Position numbers and translations under genes: made by a program
Origin: Sphingomonadales bacterium UBA6157
Lineage (GTDB): Bacteria > Pseudomonadota > Alphaproteobacteria > Sphingomonadales > Sphingomonadaceae
Length of the DNA: 22,783 bases
NCBI GenBank assembly: GCA_002423025.1
Contig: DIUN01000033.1
Span: 1 to 22,783 of the forward strand
Direction: 5' to 3'
Notes under the pieces: generated by a model
Seen by the model: the letters and a program-made list of their open reading frames with translations, nothing else
Databases searched by the model: none
What the model was told of the DNA's origin: nothing
Shown: piece by piece, positions 14,369 through 21,811 of the stretch
Numbering within the stretch: position 1 is the stretch's first letter
Layout: each line of letters begins with the position of its first letter

Positions 14369-15016
14369 CTAGCCGGCGGTGCGGGTTGCGGCGGTCTGGG
14401 CGTTGGCGGTTTTCAGGAATTTCACCAAAGCATCGAAACCGTTCTTCTGGATATAGGCAGAAAAGTCAGCTTCCTGGGTCAACGACAGGTTGATGCCCTG
14501 CACGGTGAGGTTGTTCACCAGCATCTTGCCCGCCGGCGTCTTGCCGATCTGCCAGATGGCGTCCACCGGCTGTGCGCCGGGGCGGGTGACACGCGTGTGC
14601 ACCTCGGTGAACGGCCCGCGGCCGGCAGTGCGCAGCACCTTTATGCTGGCATCGGAATAATCATAGAGCCGCTCGGCATAGGCATTGAGCACGAACTCGG
14701 GCAGCGCCGCCTGATAGGCCTGATATTGCGCCGGCGTGATCGTCGCGCGCTGGCGGCGGATCAGGCGGTTGCCGATGGCCGAGAAGGCGACGTTCTCCTG
14801 CAACATGGTGCGGAACTTGGCGCGGCCCTGAGCTCGGCTCAGCGAGCCATCGCGCAGCACGGCAAAGGCATCGCCGGAGAGCTTTTCAACAAAGGCGCGC
14901 GCTGCAGGGTCCCCGGCGTTGGCAGGGGCGGTGGAAACTTGCGCGGCCGCCGGGGTCGCCAGTGCCAACGGGGCAGCGGCAATGAGGGCAGCGGCGAACA
15001 GCTTGGAATAACGCAT
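14369..15016 (-). CDS. MlaC/Ttg2D-family ABC transporter substrate-binding protein
   Basis: Periplasmic protein of 215 residues from the MlaC family, which carries phospholipids between the outer membrane and the inner-membrane MlaFEDB complex. The signal peptide is MRYSKLFAAALIAAAPLALA followed by cleavage near TPAAAQ. The mature part shows the family's helix-rich N-terminal half with TMLQENVAFSAIGNRLIRRQRA and the strand-rich lipid-pocket part with VDAIWQIGKTPAGKMLVNNLTVQGINLSLTQEADFSAYIQKNG. ATG at 15016 has AGGAG 11 bases upstream; an in-frame ATG at 15046 lacks one and would spoil the signal peptide. No mlaD, mlaE, mlaF or mlaA gene is in the window, so it is an orphan here. It is followed after 20 bases by the carbonic anhydrase. 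Confidence 0.88.
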   Translation of the reverse strand: MRYSKLFAAALIAAAPLALATPAAAQVSTAPANAGDPAARAFVEKLSGDAFAVLRDGSLSRAQGRAKFRTMLQENVAFSAIGNRLIRRQRATITPAQYQAYQAALPEFVLNAYAERLYDYSDASIKVLRTAGRGPFTEVHTRVTRPGAQPVDAIWQIGKTPAGKMLVNNLTVQGINLSLTQEADFSAYIQKNGFDALVKFLKTANAQTAATRTAG

Positions 15017-15122
15017 CTTGGGAAAGGCTCCTGGAACAGTCTTCATGGCGCATCAATGCCATAGCCGGGCTGAACCGGGGGTGAAAACGCTAGGCTTTGG
15101 CGCTCCGATCGGTTGCGATGCC

Positions 15123-15698
15123 TCAGCGGCGCAGCGCGCCCGCCGCGGCACCAAGCTCGTCCATGGCGCGGCGCGCGGCGGAACCGGCGGCGGCGCCAAG
15201 CTTGTTGCCGGTCTGGCGGAAGGTCTGGCGCTCGGCCTCGGTGGCCGGGAAGATCAGGCCTAATGCTGCGCCTGCGGCAAGGCCGATGAGGATGGAAACG
15301 ACCGGGTTGCTCTCGGCAGCTTCTTCGGTGGCCTCGACCTCTTCGCCATCATCGTAGAAGGCTTCGGGCGCAGCTTGACCGTCATCATAGTCCGTGTAGT
15401 CGGCGGTGTCGTCGCCAAGGTTCACGGTGGCCTTGGAAAGCTGGTTGCGGGCCAGCAGTGCAATCGCCACTGCGGCCAGTGCCGCACCAAAGGCCAGCGG
15501 ATGCGCCTTGACGCTGCCGACGGCACGCGTGGCCAGCTCCTGGCCGGAGGCACCGGCGCGGCTCGAGACGCGGCTGATCGCGTCCGTCAGGATACGACGC
15601 GGATCAAGCCGTGTTTCAATATCATCGATGGTCGAGGCGATGCGGCCACGGGCGCTGTCCGCTTCGGCTTCGAAGCGTTCCACCTGTTCAGATCCCAT
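15123..15698 (-). CDS. DUF3618 domain membrane protein
   Basis: Protein of 191 residues. The N-terminal part is the DUF3618 motif, RIASTIDDIETRLDPRRILTDA at about residues 19-40, followed by an amphipathic stretch and a membrane segment (about 68-85, HPLAFGAALAAVAIALLA). A very acidic low-complexity linker (about 95-130) rich in Asp, Glu and Tyr follows, then a second Gly/Ala-rich hydrophobic segment (about 133-150, VVSILIGLAAGAALGLIF) of YtxH-like character and a basic amphipathic tail. Function unknown; membrane association is inferred. AGGGAG is 6 bases before the ATG, which overlaps the end of the holin-like gene by 11 bases. It is the last gene of a three-gene unit. Confidence 0.85.
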   Translation of the reverse strand: MGSEQVERFEAEADSARGRIASTIDDIETRLDPRRILTDAISRVSSRAGASGQELATRAVGSVKAHPLAFGAALAAVAIALLARNQLSKATVNLGDDTADYTDYDDGQAAPEAFYDDGEEVEATEEAAESNPVVSILIGLAAGAALGLIFPATEAERQTFRQTGNKLGAAAGSAARRAMDELGAAAGALRR

Positions 15699-16110
15699 CC
15701 TGCTCTCCCTTCAGCAACGCGGCGTCGCGGCGAAGCCGGGCGAGTGCCTTGCGGGGCATGATCTCGCTAGACTTCAGCTGCTTGAGGCCTGCCGCAATCA
15801 ATACTCCGGCTATTACGGCCGCAACAGCCGCGACGATGAGGGCCGCGAGCGGAATTCCGACGAACTGCGCCAAAAAAGCGACAGTGGCACCCAGCAGGCA
15901 CAGCAGGGCCACGGAAACCAGCATTGCGCCCAGCCCGATGAGCGCCAGCCCGCTACCGGCGCCGGCGATATTGCGGCGCAGCTCCGCAACGGCGACGTTG
16001 GCCTCGCTCGAGATCAGCGTGACCACATCGGCGATGAGCCGGCGCAGCAACTCGCGTAGGGAAGCGGGGCGCACCTTGTGGGCGGCTTCCGACGGCTTGT
16101 CGGCGTCCAT
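15688..16110 (-). CDS. Phage-holin-like / YqjE-family (DUF1469) membrane protein
   Basis: Small inner-membrane protein of 140 residues. A charged N-terminus with LRELLRRLIADVVTLISSEANVAVAELRRN is followed by two long hydrophobic segments at about residues 52-77 and 83-108, and a basic C-terminal tail. This is the layout of the PF07332 'putative actinobacterial holin-X / YqjE' family, which despite its name is a chromosomal core-membrane protein family and not evidence of a prophage. The ATG shares a base with the stop of the preceding YqjD-like gene, and its own end overlaps the DUF3618 gene, so all three are made together. Confidence 0.85.
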   Translation of the reverse strand: MDADKPSEAAHKVRPASLRELLRRLIADVVTLISSEANVAVAELRRNIAGAGSGLALIGLGAMLVSVALLCLLGATVAFLAQFVGIPLAALIVAAVAAVIAGVLIAAGLKQLKSSEIMPRKALARLRRDAALLKGEQDGI

Positions 16111-16484
16111 CAGGCGTCCGGGCTCGTTGCGGCGGCCTTGAACAGCCGGGCGGCGAGGAAGCCTGCGGCCATCGCTATGCCAACGGCGACGACGGGCTGC
16201 TCGCGGATGAGCGTGCGGCCATCCTCAAGCAGTTCCTGCACCGGTTTGTCGCGCAGGCTGTTCTGCACAGTCTCCACCAGCCCGGCGGCGGTGCGGACAT
16301 ATTCGGCAACCTGCGCGCCGGCGACAGTATCAATGCTGGCGGCAAATTCATGTGCTGCGAGCACGACACCATCAAAGCTCTTCACCAATTGGGCCTTGCC
16401 CTCCTCGGCAAGCCCGAGCAGCCGGCTTTCAGCGCTGGCGACGATCCCTCGCGGGCGGACGATCTGGATTTTCGGGTCTGCCAT
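16110..16484 (-). CDS. YqjD/ElaB-like small membrane-anchored protein
   Basis: Protein of 124 residues, mostly helical, with one C-terminal membrane segment (VVAVGIAMAAGFLAARLF, about residues 98-115). The helical body (AESRLLGLAEEGKAQLV to LLEDGRTLIREQP) and the tail-anchor layout recall the YqjD/ElaB/DUF883 group; E. coli YqjD is an inner-membrane protein that can bind ribosomes in stationary phase. Sequence identity to that group is weak by eye, so the call leans on layout and on the gene order YqjD-like, YqjE-like, third membrane protein, which matches E. coli yqjDEK. ATG at 16484 has GAGG 6 bases upstream. Transcribed divergently from eno. Confidence 0.65.
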   Translation of the reverse strand: MADPKIQIVRPRGIVASAESRLLGLAEEGKAQLVKSFDGVVLAAHEFAASIDTVAGAQVAEYVRTAAGLVETVQNSLRDKPVQELLEDGRTLIREQPVVAVGIAMAAGFLAARLFKAAATSPDA

Positions 16485-16668
16485 GATGGTCCTCAACTGT
16501 GTTTCGCATGGCTGCATGCGAGAAATAGGTGACAAGATGTTTGCCGCCGCCGGGCTTGCTCGATAGATGGCGCGGTGTGTGGCCAAGCGCAATATGTTCA
16601 ACGCCGGGCCATGATGACAAGTTGCACGCTTATTTGAACCCGTTCCGCCGCTGCGAAAGGCCAAGCCC
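16485..16668. promoter_or_regulatory. Divergent control region with inverted repeat TCGCATG-N4-CATGCGA
   Basis: This 184-base gap must hold promoters for the YqjD-like unit (minus) and eno (plus). A perfect 7-bp inverted repeat with a 4-base spacer lies at 16504-16521, 20 bases before the minus-strand ATG; it could be an operator or a 5'-UTR hairpin. A weak promoter-like pair for eno, TTGCCG (16541-16546) and TAGATG (16564-16569) with 17-base spacing, is visible but not convincing. AAAGG (16656-16660) is the eno ribosome binding site. Confidence 0.4.
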
Positions 16669-17946
16669 ATGACCGCAATCATCGATATCCACGCCCGCGA
16701 GATTCTCGACAGCCGCGGCAACCCGACTGTTGAAGTGGATGTGGTGCTGGAAGATGGCTCGCTGGGCCGTGCCGCAGTGCCTTCGGGCGCTTCCACCGGT
16801 GCCCATGAGGCCGTGGAACTGCGCGATGGAGACAAGAGCCGCTACTTTGGCAAGGGCGTGCGCAAGGCCGTTGATGCCGTGAACGGCGAGATCTTCGATG
16901 CGCTCTCCGGCATGGACGCGGAAGAACAGTCTGAACTCGACGCGACGATGATCGCGCTGGATGGCACCCACAACAAGGGCCGGCTCGGCGCCAACGCCAT
17001 CCTTGGTGTCAGCCTCGCCGCGGCCAAGGCGGCGGCGGACTCGCGCGGGCTGCCGCTGCACCGCTACATCGGCGGCGTTTCGGCCAGCCTGCTGCCGGTG
17101 CCGATGATGAACATCGTCAATGGCGGCGCCCATGCCGATAACCCGATCGATTTCCAGGAGTTCATGGTGATGCCGGTGGGCGCCGGTTCGATCTCCGAGG
17201 CCGTGCGTTGGGGCGCCGAGATTTTCCACACGCTGAAGGCCGAGCTGAAGGCTGGCGGCCATTCCACGGCGGTGGGTGATGAAGGCGGCTTTGCGCCGGA
17301 GCTGAAAGGTACGCGGGCAGCCATGGACTTCGTGATGGCCGCCATCGGCAAGGCCGGCTTCAAGGCCGGCGAGGATGTGTGGATCGCGCTCGATCCTGCC
17401 GCCACCGAGTTCTTCCATGACGGCCATTATGTGCTGGCCAGCGAAGGGCTGAAGCTCTCGCCGGAAGCCATGGCGGACTATTATGTAGCGCTGGCCCGCG
17501 ATTATCCGATCCTGTCGATCGAGGACGGCATGGCGGAGGATGATTTTGTCGGCTGGTCGCTGCTGACGCAGAAGCTGGGCGCAACGCACCAGCTGGTAGG
17601 GGATGACCTGTTCGTGACCAACCCGGCGCGGCTGGGGCAGGGCATCAAGGATGGCCTGGCCAATGCGTTGCTGGTGAAGGTCAACCAGATCGGCACGCTC
17701 ACCGAGACGCTGGCGGCAGTGGATATGGCGCACCGCGCCGGCTACCGCAGCGTGATGTCGCATCGCTCGGGCGAGACCGAGGATTCGACCATTGCCGACC
17801 TCGCCGTGGCGTGCGGCACCGGCCAGATCAAGACCGGCAGCCTCGCCCGCTCCGATCGGCTGGCCAAGTACAACCAGCTCATCCGCATCGAGGAAGAACT
17901 GGGCTCGAGCGGCCGTTATGCCGGGCGGTCTGTCCTGCGGGGCTAG
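16669..17946 (+). CDS. eno: Enolase (phosphopyruvate hydratase)
   Basis: Cytoplasmic glycolytic enzyme of 425 residues that interconverts 2-phosphoglycerate and phosphoenolpyruvate. The N-terminal motif AREILDSRGNPTVEVDV and PSGASTGAHEAVELRD are diagnostic. Catalytic acid/base residues are Glu205 (GDEGGFAPEL) and Lys337 (in the signature LVKVNQIGTLTET); magnesium ligands are Asp242 (ALDPAA), Glu285 (SIEDGMAE) and Asp312 (VGDDLF); SHRSGETED is near the end. Full length for the family. ATG at 16669 has AAAGG 8 bases upstream. The amidase gene starts 3 bases after its stop, which would couple a highly expressed glycolytic gene to a cell-wall gene unless there is an internal control step. Confidence 0.99.
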   Translation: MTAIIDIHAREILDSRGNPTVEVDVVLEDGSLGRAAVPSGASTGAHEAVELRDGDKSRYFGKGVRKAVDAVNGEIFDALSGMDAEEQSELDATMIALDGTHNKGRLGANAILGVSLAAAKAAADSRGLPLHRYIGGVSASLLPVPMMNIVNGGAHADNPIDFQEFMVMPVGAGSISEAVRWGAEIFHTLKAELKAGGHSTAVGDEGGFAPELKGTRAAMDFVMAAIGKAGFKAGEDVWIALDPAATEFFHDGHYVLASEGLKLSPEAMADYYVALARDYPILSIEDGMAEDDFVGWSLLTQKLGATHQLVGDDLFVTNPARLGQGIKDGLANALLVKVNQIGTLTETLAAVDMAHRAGYRSVMSHRSGETEDSTIADLAVACGTGQIKTGSLARSDRLAKYNQLIRIEEELGSSGRYAGRSVLRG

Positions 17947-17949
17947 CAC

Positions 17950-19260
17950 TTGGCCCTGAGCCGCCTTGTTGTTGCAATTTTCCTGCTGCTGGCCGGCCCG
18001 GTTCAGGCCGCAAAGCTGACAGGCATGGCCATTGTGCCGGGCACAGTGACCATAGCCTCCGATGCGCCGGTGGCGGTGGGGCATCACTTCTCGCTGCATG
18101 GCCCTTCGCGGCTGGTGGTGGACCTGCCGGCCGTGGTGGATGCGCCGATCACGCTTGCCGGCGCCGGCAGCGTGACGCAGCTGCGGCTGGCGATGTTTTC
18201 GCCCGGTGTTGCCCGGCTGGTGCTGGACCTCAAGGTGCCGCTGGTGCTGGTTTCGGCCCATAGTGGCGCTGCCGGGCTGGAGCTGAAGCTGCGACGCGCG
18301 ACCGAGGCGGAGTTTGTCGCGGCCGTGATGGCCGGGCGAAAACCGCTGGGCATCACTCGGGCAGAGACGGATTTCGAGCTGCCGGCGGGGTTGTTCCCGG
18401 ACCGCGGCGCTCCGGCTGTGCCCGCGCCGCCTGCCAGGATGACGCCAGCGGGGCCGGAGCTTCCTGCGGCGACGACGCCCGTGCAGCCGCGCCCGGCGGT
18501 GGCCGAGCCGCTTCCGGAAGTGGCCCCGCAATTGCCGACACGCTCACGGCTGCGCGCCCGTGGCGTCAAGCCGCGCTCGGGATCCAAGCCGCTGGTCGTC
18601 ATCGATGCTGGCCATGGCGGCAAGGATGTCGGCGCGATCAGTGTGCGCGGCGGTTATGAGAAGGAGGTCACCCTGGCCATTGCACGGGCCACGGCGCGGC
18701 GGCTGGAACGCTCCGGCCGGGTACGGGTGCGGCTGACGCGGGATGATGACCGCTTCATCCCCTTGGGTGGCCGGGTGAATATCGCACGTGCAGCGCGGGC
18801 CGATCTGTTCATTTCCGTGCACGCCGATGCCGCAGGCAATGCCGAGGCGCGTGGCGCCAGCGTCTATACCATTTCGACCGTTGCCTCCGACGAAGTGGCC
18901 GAGCGCCTGGCGGCTCGTGAAAACAAGGCGGACATCATCGGCGGTGTGAACCTGGGCATCGAGGCGCCGGACGTGGGGGATATCATGATCGAACTTTCCC
19001 GCCGGGCGACGACCAATGTCTCGGTGGCATTTGCCGAAGTGCTGCAGGAAGAGCTGGAGAGCCGGATGCGGTTTCGTGGCGAATTCCACCATTTCGCCGG
19101 GTTCCGCGTGCTGAAGGCACCGGACGTTCCTTCGGTGCTGCTCGAGACCGGCTATGTGACCAATGGCGAGGACAGTGATTTCCTGTTCTCAGGCGAAGGC
19201 CAGTCGCGTGTGGCCGATGGCATTGCGCGCGCCGTGGAAAGACACCTTTTGGGCGATTGA
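17950..19260 (+). CDS. N-acetylmuramoyl-L-alanine amidase (AmiC-type, AMIN + Amidase_3)
   Basis: Periplasmic zinc amidase of 436 residues that cuts the bond between MurNAc and the stem peptide, splitting septal peptidoglycan. It starts with a signal peptide (about residues 1-20, VAIFLLLAGPVQA), then an AMIN-type localisation domain (about 22-115), a Pro/Ala/Arg-rich linker (about 150-210) and the Amidase_3 domain. Zinc ligands are His222 (IDAGHGGKD), Glu237 (GGYEKEVTLAIA) and His291 (SVHADA); the catalytic Glu399 is in LLETGYVTN. The insert around residues 318-350 (ENKADIIGGVNLG to DIMIELSRR) matches the regulatory helix of AmiC enzymes, which need an EnvC/NlpD-type activator. The only suitable start is TTG at 17950, three bases after eno. 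PBP1A follows. Confidence 0.93.
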   Translation: MALSRLVVAIFLLLAGPVQAAKLTGMAIVPGTVTIASDAPVAVGHHFSLHGPSRLVVDLPAVVDAPITLAGAGSVTQLRLAMFSPGVARLVLDLKVPLVLVSAHSGAAGLELKLRRATEAEFVAAVMAGRKPLGITRAETDFELPAGLFPDRGAPAVPAPPARMTPAGPELPAATTPVQPRPAVAEPLPEVAPQLPTRSRLRARGVKPRSGSKPLVVIDAGHGGKDVGAISVRGGYEKEVTLAIARATARRLERSGRVRVRLTRDDDRFIPLGGRVNIARAARADLFISVHADAAGNAEARGASVYTISTVASDEVAERLAARENKADIIGGVNLGIEAPDVGDIMIELSRRATTNVSVAFAEVLQEELESRMRFRGEFHHFAGFRVLKAPDVPSVLLETGYVTNGEDSDFLFSGEGQSRVADGIARAVERHLLGD

Positions 19261-19327
19261 GCCAGCGCAGATGCTTTCCAGTCGGCGCGCTTGCGGCTAT
19301 CGCATCTTCCACCCTATGGGAGTGTGA

Positions 19328-21742
19328 ATGCGTCGCTGGTTGATCATGGGAAGTGCGGGGCTGGCATTGCTGGCCGTGCTGGCGGCGTTGCTGCTCTGGC
19401 AGATCTCGCGGGACCTTCCCAGCGAGGATGAACTGGCGACCTATGCGCCGGCTCTTCCCTCCACGGTGCGGGATATCGATGGCAATGTGGTGGCCAGCTT
19501 CACCCGCGAGCGGCGCATCTACCTGCCGTACAAGGAGCTGCCGCAGAAGCTGATCCAGGCCTATATCTCGGCCGAGGACAAGAACTTCTTCGAGCACAGC
19601 GGCCTTGATTACCTCGGCATCGTCAACGCGGTTTTCACCAATATCGAATCGCTGTTCACGGACAAGCGACCGGTGGGCGCCTCCACCATCACCCAGCAGG
19701 TGGCCAAGAGCCTGATCGGCAACGAGGTGACGCTCAGCCGCAAGTTGCGCGAGGCGATCGTGGCGCGGCGGCTCGAGGCCGTTTTCACCAAGCAGCAGAT
19801 CCTGGAAATCTACCTCAACCAGATCTTCCTCGGCCGTAACTCCTATGGCGTGGAGGCGGCTTCGCGTGCGTATTTCGGCAAGTCCGCCGCCGATCTTGAT
19901 TTGCCGCAGATGGCCTATCTCGCCATTCTGCCCAAGGCACCTTCCACCTACAGCCCGGTCTCCCGGCGCGAGCGGGCGATTGCCCGGCGTGGCTATGTGC
20001 TCGAGCAGATGGAGGAAAATGGCTTCATTACCGCCGCCGAGCGCGCCGCCGCCGATGCAGCGCCGCTGGTTGCCGTGCCCAACCGCGGCAGCAGCAGCGG
20101 CCGGCCGGGCGACTACTTCATCGAGGATGTGCGTCGCACGCTGATCGAGAAGTTTGGCGAGGACGCCGAGGATAGCCGTAATAGCGTTTATGGTGGAGGC
20201 TTGTGGATTCGCACGTCCGTCAACCCGATGATGCAGGAAGCGGCCGAGACGGCGATGCGTGATGGCTTCCAGCGCTATGAATATGCGCGGCCGTGGCGCG
20301 GCCCGGCAGCGAAGATCGAGCCGGGCGAAGGTTGGCAGGGCCGGCTGCAGGGCACCTCGATTCCGCTGGGCTATGCTGATTGGCGCAAGGCGGTGGTGCT
20401 GGGCCGGGACGGCACGAGCATCCGGCTCGGCTTTACCGATGGCTCCACCGGGGTAATGCCGGCCTCGAACGCCACGCGCCTGCTGCGCGGCACCAACCAG
20501 AGCGCCGCGCAAGTGTTGAAGCCGGGCGATGTGATCCAGACCAAGCGCGTCGGTTCGGCATGGGCGCTGCGCCAGGCACCCGAGGTTTCGGGTGGCATGG
20601 TGGTGGAGGATCCCCATACCGGCCGCGTGCTGGCCATGGTCGGCGGCTTTGATGCGCAGGCGCAGAGTTTCAACAGGGCCAGCCAGGCCAACCGCCAGCC
20701 AGGCTCGACCTTCAAGCCGATCGTTTATGCGACGGCGCTGGACAATGGCTTCACGCCCTCTTCGATCATCGTCGATGCGCCCTACTGCGTTTATCAGGGC
20801 CGGGCGCTGGGGCAGAAATGCTTCCGCAACTTCGGCGGAAGCAGCGCCGGGCCACAGACCTTGCGCTGGGGCCTTGAGCAATCCCGCAACCTGATGACGG
20901 TGCGGCTGGCGTTCAACACCGGCATGGACAGGGTCGTGGCGCAGGCCAAGGCGCTGGGCATCGGCAACTATTCGCCGATGCTGGCTATTGCGCTGGGCGC
21001 CGGCGAGACGACCGTTCTCAAGCTCACCAACGCCTATGCGCAGATGTTCAACGCCGGGCGTGAGCTGAAGCCCTCGCTGATCGACATGGTGCAGGACCGC
21101 GACGGCAAGGTGATCTACCGGCGTGATACGCGCTCCTGCCCAGGCTGCGCCGCGGCGGACTGGCGCGGCGAGGCGATGCCGCGCCCCGGCGGCGTGCCGA
21201 AGCAGGTGATGGATGCACGTACCGCCTATCAGGCCGTACACCTGATGGAGGGTGTGGTGACGCGCGGAACGGCCGTACGGCTGCGCCAGCTCGAGCGGCC
21301 ACTCGCTGGCAAGACCGGCACGACCAGCGGCCCCAAGGATGTCTGGTTCATCGGAGGCACGCAGGATCTCGTGGCCGGGCTCTATCTTGGCTATGACCAG
21401 CCGCGTGACCTTGGCGGCTATGCGCAGGGCAGTTCGGTGGCCGTGCCGATCTGGCTGGATTTTGCCAAGGTAGCGCTCAAGGATGCGCCCAAGAAGCCCT
21501 TCATCATCCCGCCCGGTGTCCGCATGGTGCGCGTGGAGCGGCGAACGGGCAAGAAGGTGTTCGGCGCCTGGCCGACGACCGAAGAGGTCAAGGCGCAGGT
21601 GATCTGGGAGGCCTTCAAGCCGGACAGCGAGCCGCGGCGGACCGGAAGCGCCGAAGCGCCGGGCGGGCTGGCGACCACGGCACCAGGGCGAAGGGTGCGC
21701 TCCGACGCAGAGTTCTTGCAGAACAGCGGCGGGATTTACTAG
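19328..21742 (+). CDS. mrcA: Penicillin-binding protein 1A (bifunctional glycosyltransferase/transpeptidase)
   Basis: Class A PBP of 804 residues anchored by one N-terminal membrane segment (about residues 5-25). The GT51 domain polymerises lipid II: catalytic Glu83 in SAEDKNFFEH, followed by GASTITQQVAKSL, LEIYLNQIFLGRNSYGVEAAS and other family motifs. An OB-like domain (about 310-420) separates it from the transpeptidase domain, which has Ser460 in STFK, SRN at 519-521 and KTG at 662-664. A small loop with CPGC near residue 601 could form a disulfide. GGGAG lies 5 bases before the ATG at 19328, and an intergenic stretch of 67 bases with no other visible feature separates it from the amidase gene. 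The two form a cell-wall remodelling pair. Confidence 0.96.
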   Translation: MRRWLIMGSAGLALLAVLAALLLWQISRDLPSEDELATYAPALPSTVRDIDGNVVASFTRERRIYLPYKELPQKLIQAYISAEDKNFFEHSGLDYLGIVNAVFTNIESLFTDKRPVGASTITQQVAKSLIGNEVTLSRKLREAIVARRLEAVFTKQQILEIYLNQIFLGRNSYGVEAASRAYFGKSAADLDLPQMAYLAILPKAPSTYSPVSRRERAIARRGYVLEQMEENGFITAAERAAADAAPLVAVPNRGSSSGRPGDYFIEDVRRTLIEKFGEDAEDSRNSVYGGGLWIRTSVNPMMQEAAETAMRDGFQRYEYARPWRGPAAKIEPGEGWQGRLQGTSIPLGYADWRKAVVLGRDGTSIRLGFTDGSTGVMPASNATRLLRGTNQSAAQVLKPGDVIQTKRVGSAWALRQAPEVSGGMVVEDPHTGRVLAMVGGFDAQAQSFNRASQANRQPGSTFKPIVYATALDNGFTPSSIIVDAPYCVYQGRALGQKCFRNFGGSSAGPQTLRWGLEQSRNLMTVRLAFNTGMDRVVAQAKALGIGNYSPMLAIALGAGETTVLKLTNAYAQMFNAGRELKPSLIDMVQDRDGKVIYRRDTRSCPGCAAADWRGEAMPRPGGVPKQVMDARTAYQAVHLMEGVVTRGTAVRLRQLERPLAGKTGTTSGPKDVWFIGGTQDLVAGLYLGYDQPRDLGGYAQGSSVAVPIWLDFAKVALKDAPKKPFIIPPGVRMVRVERRTGKKVFGAWPTTEEVKAQVIWEAFKPDSEPRRTGSAEAPGGLATTAPGRRVRSDAEFLQNSGGIY

Positions 21743-21811
21743 GGAAGGCGCGTGTGGCCGGCAACGGCTGCGGGCGAGCCCTGAAAACGGGTTTCATCAA
21801 AGGACAAGACC

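Noticed and set aside
15017..15122. Promoter or terminator between DUF3618 and MlaC genes
   Set aside because: The 106-base gap must contain an mlaC promoter if it is not read from upstream, but I see no convincing -35/-10 pair and no stable hairpin with a T tract.
15688..16110. Prophage holin
   Set aside because: The family name contains 'phage holin', but the gene is in a chromosomal membrane-protein unit with no lysin, integrase or phage structural genes nearby.
16630..18531. Open frame of 633 codons on the minus strand
   Set aside because: Antisense to eno and the amidase; composition is typical of a shadow frame and no family motif is visible.
18983..21241. Open frame of 752 codons on the minus strand
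   Set aside because: It is antisense to the amidase and PBP1A genes, whose protein motifs are unmistakable. Long antisense frames are expected in GC-rich genes; the translation is His/Arg/Gly-rich with no recognisable domain.
21743..21811. Terminator between mrcA and prfB
   Set aside because: Only a CCC / GGG stem of three base pairs around TGAAAAC can be drawn; too weak to report.
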